Assembly (NCBI RefSeq): GCF_004363005.1
Contig: NZ_SNYH01000001.1
Coordinates: 620,001-684,000, forward strand
Source of the DNA: Tenacibaculum caenipelagi
Lineage (GTDB): Bacteria; Bacteroidota; Bacteroidia; Flavobacteriales; Flavobacteriaceae
Direction of reading: 5' to 3'
DNA length: 64,000 bases
In this document: positions 9,541-19,909 of the stretch, in pieces
Layout of the letters: every line of letters begins with the position of its first letter
Position numbering within the stretch: the first letter of the stretch is position 1
The notes under the pieces: model-generated
Told to the model about the DNA's origin: nothing
Seen by the model: only the letters and a program-made list of their open reading frames with translations
Database searches by the model: none
Program-made: the position numbers and the translations under genes

Positions 9541-10773
9541 ATGGAAAACCTACAAGCTATAAAACAACGCTTTGGTATCATTGGTAATGATATACACTTA
9601 AATCGCGCTATTGAAAAAGCGATTCGTGTTGCTCCTACCGATATTTCAGTACTTGTTACTGGAGAAAGTGGTGTTGGAAAAGAAAATATCCCAAGAATTA
9701 TTCATCAATTATCACACAGAAAACATGCAAAATATATTGCGGTAAACTGTGGTGCCATTCCTGAAGGAACCATTGATAGTGAATTATTCGGGCATGAAAA
9801 AGGTGCCTTTACTGGTGCCACACAAACCCGAAAAGGATATTTTGAAGTAGCAGACGGCGGAACCATTTTTTTAGACGAAGTGGGTGAATTACCATTAACA
9901 ACTCAAGTACGTTTGTTACGTGTATTAGAAAATGGTGAATTTATTAAAGTAGGTTCTTCTCAAGTGCAAAAAACAAACGTTCGTATTGTAGCTGCAACTA
10001 ATGTAAATATGCATGAGGCTATTTCTAAAGAAAAGTTTCGTGAAGACTTGTATTATCGTTTAAGTACTATTGAAATACCTTTACCTTCCTTAAGAGATCG
10101 CGGAGAAGACATTCATCTATTATTCAGGAAATTTGCTGCTGATTTTGCCCAAAAATACCGAATGCCTACTATTCGATTGGAGGAAAATGCAGTAAAAATA
10201 TTGTTAAGCTACAACTTTCCTGGTAACATTCGTCAATTAAAAAATATAGCAGAACAAATATCAATTGTTGAAGAAGATAGATTAATTACACCTGAAAAGC
10301 TATTGCAATATTTGCCCAAAAACCGTAGTAATTTACCTGCTGTTATTGGAGGAAAATCAAGTAGTCAATCTGATTTTGCTAACGAACGAGATATTATGTA
10401 TAAAATCTTGTTCGATATGCGTAACGATATTAACGACTTGAAAAAATTAACGCTCGATTTAATGCAAAGCAGTGACTCTGAGCAAGTTCAAGAAGACAAC
10501 CATCGATTAATTGAACGTATTTACCAAGATCATGATTTACCTGAAGTTTCAAATGTTGAAGTAGTGCAAATTCCAAAAGTTCCGTCACCACAAAATGATT
10601 ATGATTATGCCGAAACTATAGAAGAAGATGAAAGTTTATCATTGCAAGACAAAGAAATTGAAATGATACGAAAGTCTCTAGAAAAAAATAACGGAAAACG
10701 TAAACTAGCCGCTAAAGAACTAGGAATTTCTGAAAGAACCTTATACCGAAAGATTAAACAGTATGATTTATAA
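9541..10773 (+). CDS. Sigma-54-dependent transcriptional activator (AAA+, Fis-type HTH), no sensor domain
   Basis: The 410-residue protein starts almost directly with the sigma-54 interaction AAA+ domain: Walker A GESGVGKE at 41-48, the sigma-54 contact loop GAFTGA at 88-93, Walker B GTIFLDEVGEL at 107-117. A linker of about 100 residues rich in Asp, Asn and Glu follows. The last 25 residues are a Fis-type helix-turn-helix (KLAAKELGISERTLYRKIKQ). No receiver, GAF or PAS domain is present, so its control must lie elsewhere. It leads a compact set with lptE, a TPR protein and secG, an arrangement that suggests a link to envelope biogenesis (inference). Its target promoters are unknown. Confidence 0.9.
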   Translation: MENLQAIKQRFGIIGNDIHLNRAIEKAIRVAPTDISVLVTGESGVGKENIPRIIHQLSHRKHAKYIAVNCGAIPEGTIDSELFGHEKGAFTGATQTRKGYFEVADGGTIFLDEVGELPLTTQVRLLRVLENGEFIKVGSSQVQKTNVRIVAATNVNMHEAISKEKFREDLYYRLSTIEIPLPSLRDRGEDIHLLFRKFAADFAQKYRMPTIRLEENAVKILLSYNFPGNIRQLKNIAEQISIVEEDRLITPEKLLQYLPKNRSNLPAVIGGKSSSQSDFANERDIMYKILFDMRNDINDLKKLTLDLMQSSDSEQVQEDNHRLIERIYQDHDLPEVSNVEVVQIPKVPSPQNDYDYAETIEEDESLSLQDKEIEMIRKSLEKNNGKRKLAAKELGISERTLYRKIKQYDL

Positions 10774-10809
10774 TTCATTTGTTTATTTTTACCTTACACT
10801 CAATTCTCA

Positions 10810-11316
10810 ATGAAAAAAATTCTATATACAATATCATTAGTTATTGGTTTAACAACAATAATAGGTTGTGGCGCTTATTCTTTTACTGGAGGAAATACAG
10901 GAAATGCGAAAACTATCCAAGTTGATTTTTTCCCGAATCAAGCTCCAATAATAGAACCTACATTAAGTCAAAAATTCACACAAGATTTACAAGATTTATT
11001 TACTCGTCAAACTAATTTAACGTTGGTAAACACGGGTGGTGATTTACATTTTTCTGGTGAAATTGTCGATTACCGAATCACCCCTATGAGTGCAACGGCA
11101 CAACAAACTGCTGCACAAAACAGGTTAACAATTTCTGTAAATGTAAACTTTGTAAATACTCTTGAAGAAAAAGATAATTTTGAAAAACGTTTTTCTTTTT
11201 ATTACGATTACGGAGCCAATCAGCAATTAACTGGTAGTGTATTAGAAACTGCTTTGGATGAAATTTTAGAACGAATTACACAAGATATTTTTAACGCCTC
11301 AGTGGCAAAATGGTAA
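10810..11316 (+). CDS. lptE: LptE-family LPS-assembly lipoprotein
   Basis: The 168-residue protein has a lipoprotein signal with Cys near residue 20 (TTIIGCGAYSFTGG). GAYSFTGG followed by an IQVDFFPNQAP segment is the usual start of Bacteroidota LptE-like proteins. LptE plugs the LptD barrel that inserts LPS into the outer membrane. The stop overlaps the next start by 7 bases, which indicates translational coupling with the downstream TPR gene. The call rests on family resemblance and its position between the activator and secG. Confidence 0.82.
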   Translation: MKKILYTISLVIGLTTIIGCGAYSFTGGNTGNAKTIQVDFFPNQAPIIEPTLSQKFTQDLQDLFTRQTNLTLVNTGGDLHFSGEIVDYRITPMSATAQQTAAQNRLTISVNVNFVNTLEEKDNFEKRFSFYYDYGANQQLTGSVLETALDEILERITQDIFNASVAKW

Positions 11317-12059
11317 ACTTGGATACAAACAAATACATACAGTTATTAGAAAAACCTGAATCTGTTTCAACAGAACACAGTTCAGAAATAACTGCTATTA
11401 TTCAAGAATACCCTTATTTTCAATCTGCAAGAGCTTTACGTTTAAAAATCTTAAAAAATCAAGAAAGCTACAAATACAATAATGAGTTAAAAATTACAGC
11501 TTCTTATACAACCGACAGAACGGTTTTATTTGATTTTATTACTTCTGAAGCTTTTAAGGAAATTCCTAAAAAAGAGGAAAAACTAAGTATAAAAGACAAA
11601 ATTCTTCCGAAGAAAAAAACAACAGAAGTTGAAATTATTGAAGAAGATTTAGCAATTGGAAAACCACTCTCTTTTAATCAAAATGAAACATTTTCTTTTA
11701 ATCAATGGTTACAACTATCCTCAAAAACAGCCATTGTAAGAGATAACACGAACGTTGAAAAAGCGCAAAAAGAAGAACCTTCAATAAAGTCAGAATATGA
11801 TGCAATCATTGATCGTTTTATAGAAACTGCTCCTAAAATATCTCGTCCAAGTAAAACATCAGCTCCAGACATTAAAGTAGCCGAAAACCAACAAAGTAAT
11901 CAGTTAGCTACTGAGACTTTAGCCAAAGTTTATCTAGAGCAAAAGAAATATGACAGTGCTATTCAAGCATATAAAATATTAAGTTTGAAATATCCAGAAA
12001 AAAGTGGTTTCTTTGCAGACCAAATTAAAAGAATACAAATTTTACAAAACAATAAATAG
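11310..12059 (+). CDS. TPR-containing hypothetical protein
   Basis: The 249-residue protein has no signal peptide. The C-terminus forms a tetratricopeptide-like unit (ETLAKVYLEQKKYDSAIQAY and the next helix with SLKYPEKSGFF). The middle is charged and low in complexity (Lys/Glu-rich, including PKKKTTEVEIIEED). It starts inside the last codons of lptE (7-base overlap) and its stop directly abuts the secG ATG, so it is part of the same operon. A scaffold role in envelope assembly is plausible from the neighbours, but the sequence does not show it. Confidence 0.8.
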   Translation: MVNLDTNKYIQLLEKPESVSTEHSSEITAIIQEYPYFQSARALRLKILKNQESYKYNNELKITASYTTDRTVLFDFITSEAFKEIPKKEEKLSIKDKILPKKKTTEVEIIEEDLAIGKPLSFNQNETFSFNQWLQLSSKTAIVRDNTNVEKAQKEEPSIKSEYDAIIDRFIETAPKISRPSKTSAPDIKVAENQQSNQLATETLAKVYLEQKKYDSAIQAYKILSLKYPEKSGFFADQIKRIQILQNNK

Positions 12060-12404
12060 ATGACAACGTATACTTTACTTTTAGTTTTAATATTGATTGT
12101 TGCAATAGCATTAATCTTAATTGTAATGGTTCAAAATCCTAAAGGTGGAGGATTATCTTCATCATTTGGAGGCGGTGGTGCTCAAAATATTGGAGGTGTA
12201 CAAAATACAAACAGCTTTTTAGACAGAACTACTTGGACATTAGCTATTACTATGTTTGCTTTAATTTTATTGGCAAACTTCGCTATTCCAAGAGGTAATG
12301 CAGCTGATACTCCTCAGTTAGATGACACTTTAAACAATATTGAAACTACAACTACTCCTGCTACACCAGCAGCAACTGATACTGCTAAAGATAGCGCTCA
12401 GTAG
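12060..12404 (+). CDS. secG: Preprotein translocase subunit SecG
   Basis: The 114-residue protein has two membrane helices (about residues 4-24 and 58-76) joined by a Gly/Ser/Asn-rich loop with NPKGGGLSSSFGGGGAQN, the hallmark of SecG. An acidic Thr/Ala/Pro-rich tail follows, common in this phylum. SecG assists SecYEG-dependent export at the inner membrane. The start abuts the stop of the TPR gene, and a strong terminator follows 18 bases after its stop, so this is the last gene of the operon. Confidence 0.95.
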   Translation: MTTYTLLLVLILIVAIALILIVMVQNPKGGGLSSSFGGGGAQNIGGVQNTNSFLDRTTWTLAITMFALILLANFAIPRGNAADTPQLDDTLNNIETTTTPATPAATDTAKDSAQ

Positions 12405-12422
12405 TCACAAAAAACAAAATAC

Positions 12423-12459
12423 AAAATGCCAACGTAAATGACACGTTGGCATTTTTTTT
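12423..12459 (+). terminator. Rho-independent terminator after secG
   Basis: The stem AAAATGCCAACGT (12423-12435) pairs perfectly with ACGTTGGCATTTT (12443-12455) around a 7-base loop, followed by more T residues. Confidence 0.9.
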
Positions 12460-12472
12460 ATGCGTAAGTTTG

Positions 12473-12534
12473 ACTAGTTAGAAAAATTGTCAGCAAAAGT
12501 CTAATGGCATAATTTCTGCCAAAAACTAACCAGT
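12473..12534 (+). promoter_or_regulatory. Palindromic -24/-12-like element upstream of groES
   Basis: TGGCATAATTTCTGCC at 12505-12520 has GG and GC separated by 10 bases, as in sigma-54 promoters (TGGCAYRnnnnTTGCW), with two mismatches at the -12 side. The same bases form an inverted repeat TGGCA-N7-TGCCA. Outer arms TTGTCAG (12487-12493) / CTGCCAA (12516-12522) and ACTAGTTAG (12473-12481) / CTAACCAGT (12526-12534) add further near-palindromic symmetry. The ATG of groES is at 12567. I found no CIRCE element. Whether this is a sigma-54 promoter or a heat-shock operator cannot be settled from the sequence alone. Confidence 0.4.
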
Positions 12535-12566
12535 AAATTTTAATTTAATCAATCAAAATATATAAA

Positions 12567-12842
12567 ATGGGATTAAACATTAAACCTTTAGCAGACAGAG
12601 TTCTTGTTGAACCAGCTGCAGCAGAAACTACTACAGCATCAGGAATTATCATCCCTGACAACGCAAAGGAAAAGCCACAAAAAGGAACTATCGTTGCCAT
12701 AGGAAACGGCACTAAAGATGAGCCTTTAACCGTAAAAGTTGGCGATACTGTTTTATACGGAAAGTACGCTGGTACTGAACTTAAATTGGAAGGTAAAGAC
12801 TATTTAATCATGAGAGAAAGCGACATATTCGCTATTATCTAA
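12567..12842 (+). CDS. groS: Co-chaperonin GroES
   Basis: The 91-residue protein is the usual length. It starts [15 protein letters not shown] and contains the mobile loop ([20 protein letters not shown]) that binds GroEL and the roof motif [15 protein letters not shown]. GroES caps GroEL during ATP-driven folding in the cytoplasm. groEL follows after a 96-base spacer, unusually long for this pair and filled with degenerate repeats. Confidence 0.98.
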   Translation: MGLNIKPLADRVLVEPAAAETTTASGIIIPDNAKEKPQKGTIVAIGNGTKDEPLTVKVGDTVLYGKYAGTELKLEGKDYLIMRESDIFAII

Positions 12843-12849
12843 TTTTTTT

Positions 12850-14570
<1,721 letters not shown>

Positions 14571-14590
14571 TGGCGAATCGCCATAGATAA

Positions 14591-14630
14591 TTATAAAAAA
14601 CCTCGAGAAATTCTCGAGGTTTTTTTATAA
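14591..14630. terminator. Bidirectional terminator between groEL and the polyprenyl synthase
   Basis: A nearly perfect palindrome, TTATAAAAAACCTCGAG then five bases then CTCGAGGTTTTTTTATAA, has A-runs and T-runs on both sides. It can end transcription from groEL (plus) and from the minus-strand gene ending at 14642. Confidence 0.88.
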
Positions 14631-14641
14631 TATAATTTCTT

Positions 14642-15619
14642 TTAAATCTTACGTTCTACTACGTAATCAATCATTTGAAGTAATGATTTTTTATACTCTG
14701 AATCTTGATAATTATCTAAAATAGCCAAGGCTTTGTTTTTATAATCGTGCATTTTGGTTGTAGTATATTCCAATCCACCTTTTTGCTTTACAAAAGCAAT
14801 TACTTCCTTTACACGTTTCTTGTTAGTGTTGTGTTTTTTTACAGAGTTAATCAGCCAAGATTTTTCTTCTTTAGAACAATTATTCAAGGTATAAATTAAC
14901 GGAAGAGTCATCTTTTGTTCTTTAATATCTATTCCTGTTGGCTTCCCTATTTTTTCTTCGGTATAATCAAATAAATCATCTTTAATTTGGAATGCAATAC
15001 CAATGTACTCTCCAAACTTACGCATCTGCTGAACGGTTTCATTATTCGCTCCAACTGATGCTGCTCCAATACCACAACAAGCCGCTATTAACGTCGCTGT
15101 TTTTTGGCGGATAATTTCAAAATACACCTCTTCTGTAATATCTAATTTACGCGCTTTTTCAATCTGCAACAACTCACCTTCACTCATTTCTCTAACCGCA
15201 ATAGATATGAGTTTTAGCAAATCAAAATCTTCATTATCTATCGAAAGTAACAAACCTTTTGACAATAAAAAATCACCTACCAATACGGCAATCTTATTTT
15301 TCCAAAGAGCATTGATTGAAAAAAAACCACGACGACGATTACTATCATCAACTACATCATCATGCACCAACGTTGCTGTATGAATCAACTCAACTACTGA
15401 GGCACCTCTATAAGTACGCTCATCAAATCCTCCGTTAGAAACCATCTTTGCCACCAAAAACACAAACATTGGTCGCATTTGTTTTCCTTTTCTACGGACG
15501 ATATAATAGGTAATTCGATTTAATAACGGAACCTTAGACAACATCGAATCTTTGAACTTAGTTTCAAAGAGTTCCATTTCTTTAGCAATCGGAAGTTTTA
15601 TTTGCTCTACTGGCTTCAT
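14642..15619 (-). CDS. Polyprenyl (octaprenyl-type) diphosphate synthase
   Basis: The 325-residue all-helical trans-prenyltransferase has both aspartate-rich motifs: LVHDDVVDDSNRRRG near residue 90 and FQIKDDLFDYTEEKIGK near residue 215, each binding Mg2+-diphosphate. It elongates farnesyl diphosphate with isopentenyl diphosphate, most likely for the menaquinone side chain. Chain length cannot be read confidently from the sequence, so IspB-like is a family statement. It stands alone, divergent from the small secreted protein at 15681. Confidence 0.9.
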   Translation of the reverse strand: MKPVEQIKLPIAKEMELFETKFKDSMLSKVPLLNRITYYIVRRKGKQMRPMFVFLVAKMVSNGGFDERTYRGASVVELIHTATLVHDDVVDDSNRRRGFFSINALWKNKIAVLVGDFLLSKGLLLSIDNEDFDLLKLISIAVREMSEGELLQIEKARKLDITEEVYFEIIRQKTATLIAACCGIGAASVGANNETVQQMRKFGEYIGIAFQIKDDLFDYTEEKIGKPTGIDIKEQKMTLPLIYTLNNCSKEEKSWLINSVKKHNTNKKRVKEVIAFVKQKGGLEYTTTKMHDYKNKALAILDNYQDSEYKKSLLQMIDYVVERKI

Positions 15620-15655
15620 CTAGGAATCAAAAATAAGAAATATATTAGGATTTGG

Positions 15656-15663
15656 TATCTTTG
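15656..15663 (+). promoter_or_regulatory. Promoter -7 box of the 15681 gene
   Basis: TATCTTTG matches TAnnTTTG exactly and lies 17 bases before the ATG. No clear TTG is seen at the -33 position. Confidence 0.4.
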
Positions 15664-15680
15664 AAAAAACAATTATTTAA

Positions 15681-16202
15681 ATGAAAAACTTTTTCTTATT
15701 CTGTAGTCTTTTCTTACTAATTTTCATCAGTGTTGCTCAAGAAAAAAACACCTCTTTTCCAAATGATTTTTTGGGAGTTTACAAAGGTACATTAGTTATT
15801 TCTACTAGTAAGGGCACAAAGGAAATCCCAATGGAATTTCACTTAACCAAAACAGATAGTATACATCGTTTCAATTACATATTGTCGTATAATGGACAAC
15901 CCAGAAATTATACATTAATAGCTAAAGACTTAGAAAAAGGAATATATGAAGTTGATGAAAACAACGGAATTATTCTTCCTTCTAAATTTGCTAATAAAAC
16001 ATTGCATAGTTTTTTCGAAGTACAAGGTAACTTCCTTAGCTCTCGTCTAGCTTTTTCTGAGAATCAATTAGATTTCGAAATTTTGTTTACGGCTACCAAA
16101 AACAAAACAACAACAGGTAAAGGAACCAAAGAAATTCCGTTTGTGTATGGATATCCTATCTCTGTTGTTCAAAAAGCTATCTTAAAAAGAGAACTTAATT
16201 AA
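15681..16202 (+). CDS. Secreted hypothetical protein
   Basis: The 173-residue protein starts with a typical signal peptide (hydrophobic residues 3-18, cleavage near ISVAQ-E). The mature part alternates short beta strands (FLGVYKGTLVIS, IPMEFHLTKTDS, FNYILSYNGQPRNYTL), suggesting a small beta-barrel or lipocalin-like fold. I do not recognise the family. It converges on rlmN, the two stop codons overlapping in the sequence TTAA. Confidence 0.7.
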   Translation: MKNFFLFCSLFLLIFISVAQEKNTSFPNDFLGVYKGTLVISTSKGTKEIPMEFHLTKTDSIHRFNYILSYNGQPRNYTLIAKDLEKGIYEVDENNGIILPSKFANKTLHSFFEVQGNFLSSRLAFSENQLDFEILFTATKNKTTTGKGTKEIPFVYGYPISVVQKAILKRELN

Positions 16203-17239
16203 CTCTTGTTTGCTAATTGTCCGCAAGCAGCATCAATATCTTTACCACGAGAACGACGTACATTTACCACTATATCATGCATTTCTAAGTTAGAAATGTA
16301 ATTATTAATGGCTCTTTCTGAAGCTTGTTGAAACTCACCATCATCGATAGGGTTGTATTCAATTAAGTTCACCTTACATGGAATGTATTTACAGAATTCA
16401 ACCAGAGCATTGATGTCTTCTTTACGGTCGTTAATTCCGTTCCACACTACATATTCGTAAGTCACTTTTCGTTTGGTCTTTTCATACCAATACTCCAATG
16501 CTTCACGTAAATCTTTTAGCGGAAAGGTAGCATTAAAAGGCATAATAGATGTTCGAACTTCTTCAATAGCTGAATGTAACGAAACCGCTAAATTGAAACG
16601 CACCTCATCATCTGCCATTTTTTTTATAATTTTCGGAACTCCAGAGGTTGACACCGTAATTCTGCGTGCCGCCATTCCTAAGCCTTCTGGTGAGGTAATT
16701 TTATCTATCGCCTTGATTACATTATTATAGTTCATCAAAGGCTCTCCCATGCCCATAAAAACAATATTTGATAACTTATGATTATGGTATAACCTACTTT
16801 GTTTGTCTATAGCTACTACCTGATCGTAAATTTCATCCGCATTTAAATTACGCATACGTTTTAAACGTGCCGTAGCACAAAACTTACAATCTAAACTACA
16901 ACCTACTTGACTTGACACACAAGCAGTTGTCCTTGTCTCTGTTGGAATTAGAACTGACTCTACTATCAACCCATCGTGTAACTTAATGGCATTTTTTATG
17001 GTACCATCATTACTGCGTTGCATAGTGTCAACTTCAATATGATTTATCACAAAATTATCATCTAACATCTGACGTGTTACTTTTGATAGGTTTGTCATAT
17101 CATCAAATGAATGTGCTGCTTTATGCCACAACCATTCATATACCTGATTTCCTCGAAAGGCTTTATCGCCATTTTCAACAAAAAAATCACGAAGTTGATC
17201 TTTGGTTAACGCGCGTATGTCTTTTTTCTTCACTGTCAT
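16199..17239 (-). CDS. rlmN: 23S rRNA (adenine-2503-C2)-methyltransferase RlmN
   Basis: The 346-residue radical-SAM methylase also modifies A37 of some tRNAs. The cluster motif is CSLDCKFC (CxxxCxxC) near residue 110, and a catalytic Cys lies near the C-terminus (DIDAACGQL). MGMGEPLMNY and ITVSTSGVP are family signatures. The frame opens at 17266, but the ATG at 17239 (MTVKKKDIRALTK) is preferred. The extra nine residues encode part of the terminator hairpin and overlap a -7 box, so they are unlikely to be translated. Confidence 0.95.
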   Translation of the reverse strand: MTVKKKDIRALTKDQLRDFFVENGDKAFRGNQVYEWLWHKAAHSFDDMTNLSKVTRQMLDDNFVINHIEVDTMQRSNDGTIKNAIKLHDGLIVESVLIPTETRTTACVSSQVGCSLDCKFCATARLKRMRNLNADEIYDQVVAIDKQSRLYHNHKLSNIVFMGMGEPLMNYNNVIKAIDKITSPEGLGMAARRITVSTSGVPKIIKKMADDEVRFNLAVSLHSAIEEVRTSIMPFNATFPLKDLREALEYWYEKTKRKVTYEYVVWNGINDRKEDINALVEFCKYIPCKVNLIEYNPIDDGEFQQASERAINNYISNLEMHDIVVNVRRSRGKDIDAACGQLANKS

Positions 17240-17245
17240 CAGGTA

Positions 17246-17253
17246 CAAAAATA
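17246..17253 (-). promoter_or_regulatory. Possible -7 box of rlmN
   Basis: TATTTTTG on the minus strand matches TAnnTTTG exactly but ends only 6 bases before the rlmN ATG, so a transcript from here would have almost no leader. The -33 region lacks a good TTG. Confidence 0.3.
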
Positions 17254-17254
17254 C

Positions 17255-17287
17255 GCAAAACCTCACAAGTAACTTGTGAGGTTTTGC
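17255..17287 (-). terminator. Terminator after queA
   Basis: A 16-base inverted repeat, GCAAAACCTCACAAGT against ACTTGTGAGGTTTTGC, separates queA from rlmN. On the minus strand it is followed by GTATTTTTG. Confidence 0.8.
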
Positions 17288-17307
17288 AAATGATTATATA
17301 AACTATC

Positions 17308-18357
17308 TTATAAAATTAACATCGCATCTCCGTACGAGTAGAATTTATACTTTTCTTTGATTGCTTCATGGTATGCTTCCATCATAAAATCGTGACCAGC
17401 AAACGCTGAAACCATCATTAATAAGGTAGATTTTGGAGTATGGAAATTTGTTACCATACAGTTAGCTATGCTAAAGTCGTATGGAGGAAAAATAAACTTG
17501 TTTGTCCATCCTTCATAAGCATTTAATTGCTTACTTGAAGATACTGAAGACTCTACAGTTCTCATTACTGTAGTACCTACTGCACATACTCTTTTTCTCT
17601 TTTCAATAGCATTATTTACAATATCTGCACTTACTTGTGGAATCACAATTTGCTCAGAGTCCATTTTATGCTTAGATAAATCTTCTACTTCTACAGGGTT
17701 AAATGTTCCTAACCCAACGTGCAACGTAGTTTCAGCAAAATCTACACCTTTAATCTCTAAACGTTTCATCAAATGCTTAGAAAAGTGCAATCCTGCCGTT
17801 GGCGCTGCTACAGCTCCTTCATTTTTAGCAAAAATAGTTTGGTAACGTTCTTCATCTTCAGGCTCTACCTCACGCTTAATATATTTTGGCAATGGAGTTT
17901 CTCCTAATTCGATTAATTTTTTTCTGAATTCTTCGTAAGAACCATCAAATAAGAAACGTAATGTTCTACCACGAGAAGTCGTATTATCAATTACTTCTGC
18001 TACTAAACTATCATCATCTCCAAAGAATAACTTGTTTCCTATTCTTATTTTTCTTGCTGGATCTACTAATACATCCCACAAACGATTTTCAGCATTTAAT
18101 TCACGTAATAAAAACACTTCAATACGAGCTCCAGTTTTTTCCTTATTTCCGTACATACGAGCTGGAAAAACTTTCGTATTATTTAACATCATTACATCTC
18201 CCTCATCAAAATAGTCGATTAAATCTTTAAATAATTTATGTTCGATTTTTTGCGTATCACGGTGTAATACCATTAAACGTGCTTCATCTCTATGCTCTGA
18301 AGGATATTCTGCCAATAACTCTTTAGGCAATTCAAAATCAAAATTTGATAATTTCAT
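17308..18357 (-). CDS. queA: S-adenosylmethionine:tRNA ribosyltransferase-isomerase QueA
   Basis: The 349-residue enzyme transfers and isomerises the ribosyl part of SAM to preQ1 in tRNA, giving epoxyqueuosine. Family blocks are clear: [19 protein letters not shown] at the start, [42 protein letters not shown] and [16 protein letters not shown]. The length is normal. A good promoter lies upstream and a terminator downstream, so it is a single-gene unit. Confidence 0.97.
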   Translation of the reverse strand: MKLSNFDFELPKELLAEYPSEHRDEARLMVLHRDTQKIEHKLFKDLIDYFDEGDVMMLNNTKVFPARMYGNKEKTGARIEVFLLRELNAENRLWDVLVDPARKIRIGNKLFFGDDDSLVAEVIDNTTSRGRTLRFLFDGSYEEFRKKLIELGETPLPKYIKREVEPEDEERYQTIFAKNEGAVAAPTAGLHFSKHLMKRLEIKGVDFAETTLHVGLGTFNPVEVEDLSKHKMDSEQIVIPQVSADIVNNAIEKRKRVCAVGTTVMRTVESSVSSSKQLNAYEGWTNKFIFPPYDFSIANCMVTNFHTPKSTLLMMVSAFAGHDFMMEAYHEAIKEKYKFYSYGDAMLIL

Positions 18358-18380
18358 TTGTAAAATTTTCTTAACGTTGG

Positions 18381-18412
18381 CAAATATACAATTTCAACAT
18401 AGGGGTTGTCAA
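18381..18412 (-). promoter_or_regulatory. Promoter of queA
   Basis: Minus-strand TTG (18412-18410), 21 bases, then a perfect TATATTTG (18388-18381), 23 bases before the queA ATG. Confidence 0.65.
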
Positions 18413-18424
18413 GTGATTGTCGTT

Positions 18425-19654
18425 TTATTTTACAGTAATACTTTTTATTCCTACACTTGTCATATCATTCCAAAAGTTTCGATATGATTTAGTTACCACC
18501 TCTGCTTCTAAAATTTCAATCGGTACTTTTAAGGCTAACGGAGCAAATGCCATTGCCATTCGGTGATCGTTATAGGTTGCTATTTGAACATTTTCTTTAA
18601 TTACTGACGAAGTTTTTAAGTGTAAACTTTCATTAGTTACCGAAATATCTGCTCCTAATTTGGTTAACTCCTCACGTAGGGCTTCTAAACGATCTGTCTC
18701 CTTAATTTTTAAGGTGTGTAATCCTGTTAAATCACAAGCTATACCTAAACCAAAACAAGTAACAGCAATAGTTTGCGCAATATCTGGAGCATTTTTTAAA
18801 TCTTGTACCAATACCGTTGATTTTCCTTCATTTTCTTTTGTTAAAAGAATTGAATTTTCTTCAAAAATTGTGGTTACTCCAAAATGTTTATAGATATCTG
18901 CTAAACAACTATCTCCTTGCAGACTATCTTTTTTGTAGGCTGATAATTTGACTGATGCCCCCACCTTACTCAATGCTATAATGGAATAGAAATAAGAAGC
19001 AGAACTCCAGTCTGATTCAACTACAATCGTTTGATTATTTATGATTGATTTAGGAGCAACTTTAATAAGTTGATCGTTAAAACTTGCTTCAATATCTAGT
19101 TGATGTAAAAGTTGTAAAGTCATATTGATATATGGAACCGAAGTTATTTTACCCACCAACTCAATTGTTAATCCGTTTTGCAAACTTGGTGCGACTAACA
19201 TCAATGCCGAAATATATTGACTACTTACATTTCCGTTAATCGAAATTTTATTTTTTGTAAGTTTTTTTCCTGTAATTTTTAATGGTGGATATCCTTCTTT
19301 TTCAACATATTCAATTTCAGCACCTAAATCACGTAATGCATCTACCAATATTTCGATAGGTCTGTTATGCATTCGCTCTGAACCTTGTAAAACTTTTACA
19401 ACATCTTCTTGTGTTGCAAAAAAGGCTGTTAAAAAACGCATTGCAGTACCTGCATGACCAATATCAGCTATGTCATTAGCTAATGATAATGCTTCTTGTA
19501 AATGATGTGTATCGTCTGAATCTGATAAATTTTCAATATATAAATTTGGATATATCTGTTGCAAGATTAACAATCGATTTGATTCACTTTTTGAACCAGA
19601 AATAGTTATATCCTTGGCTGACTTTAACAACTCTACTTGTAATTTTAAATCCAT
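18425..19654 (-). CDS. aroA: 3-phosphoshikimate 1-carboxyvinyltransferase (EPSP synthase)
   Basis: The 409-residue protein is a little shorter than the enterobacterial enzyme, as is usual in this family. Motifs include ITISGSKSESNRLLIL (shikimate-3-phosphate site), DIGHAGTAMRFLTAF, GSERMHNRPI, and YNDHRMAMAFAPLAL near the C-terminus. It joins phosphoenolpyruvate to shikimate-3-phosphate in chorismate synthesis. It is the last gene of a minus-strand set with the 82-residue membrane protein and the MazG-like protein, not linked to the aromatic operon at 50711. Confidence 0.95.
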   Translation of the reverse strand: MDLKLQVELLKSAKDITISGSKSESNRLLILQQIYPNLYIENLSDSDDTHHLQEALSLANDIADIGHAGTAMRFLTAFFATQEDVVKVLQGSERMHNRPIEILVDALRDLGAEIEYVEKEGYPPLKITGKKLTKNKISINGNVSSQYISALMLVAPSLQNGLTIELVGKITSVPYINMTLQLLHQLDIEASFNDQLIKVAPKSIINNQTIVVESDWSSASYFYSIIALSKVGASVKLSAYKKDSLQGDSCLADIYKHFGVTTIFEENSILLTKENEGKSTVLVQDLKNAPDIAQTIAVTCFGLGIACDLTGLHTLKIKETDRLEALREELTKLGADISVTNESLHLKTSSVIKENVQIATYNDHRMAMAFAPLALKVPIEILEAEVVTKSYRNFWNDMTSVGIKSITVK

Positions 19655-19660
19655 ACAGAC

Positions 19661-19909
19661 TTACTTCATTTTTTTATTAACGATGTACATACCGTATACC
19701 ATAGCTATAACTACTTTACTTAACCAAAATCGAATCCACTGTTTGTTCGCAAAATGCACATTGTAAACGGTTTCAAAATCTCCTGAAAAAATAGCTCCTC
19801 CTGTTTTAAATAATAAAGAAAACACTGCTACAATTATTAAAAATGGAATTCCAATCTTTAATACATTTAACCAAAAACTTCCTTTTTGTATGTTTTTTAT
19901 AAGGCTCAT
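19661..19909 (-). CDS. Small membrane protein, unknown function
   Basis: The 82-residue protein has two hydrophobic stretches (about 15-36 and 63-77) separated by a polar loop with YNVHFANKQWIRFW. I do not recognise the family with certainty. Its ATG directly abuts the stop of the MazG-like gene and its stop lies 6 bases before aroA, so the three are probably one transcript. Confidence 0.75.
   Translation of the reverse strand: MSLIKNIQKGSFWLNVLKIGIPFLIIVAVFSLLFKTGGAIFSGDFETVYNVHFANKQWIRFWLSKVVIAMVYGMYIVNKKMK

Noticed and set aside
12405..12566. CIRCE heat-shock element upstream of groES
   Set aside because: No TTAGCACTC-N9-GAGTGCTAA or close variant is present.
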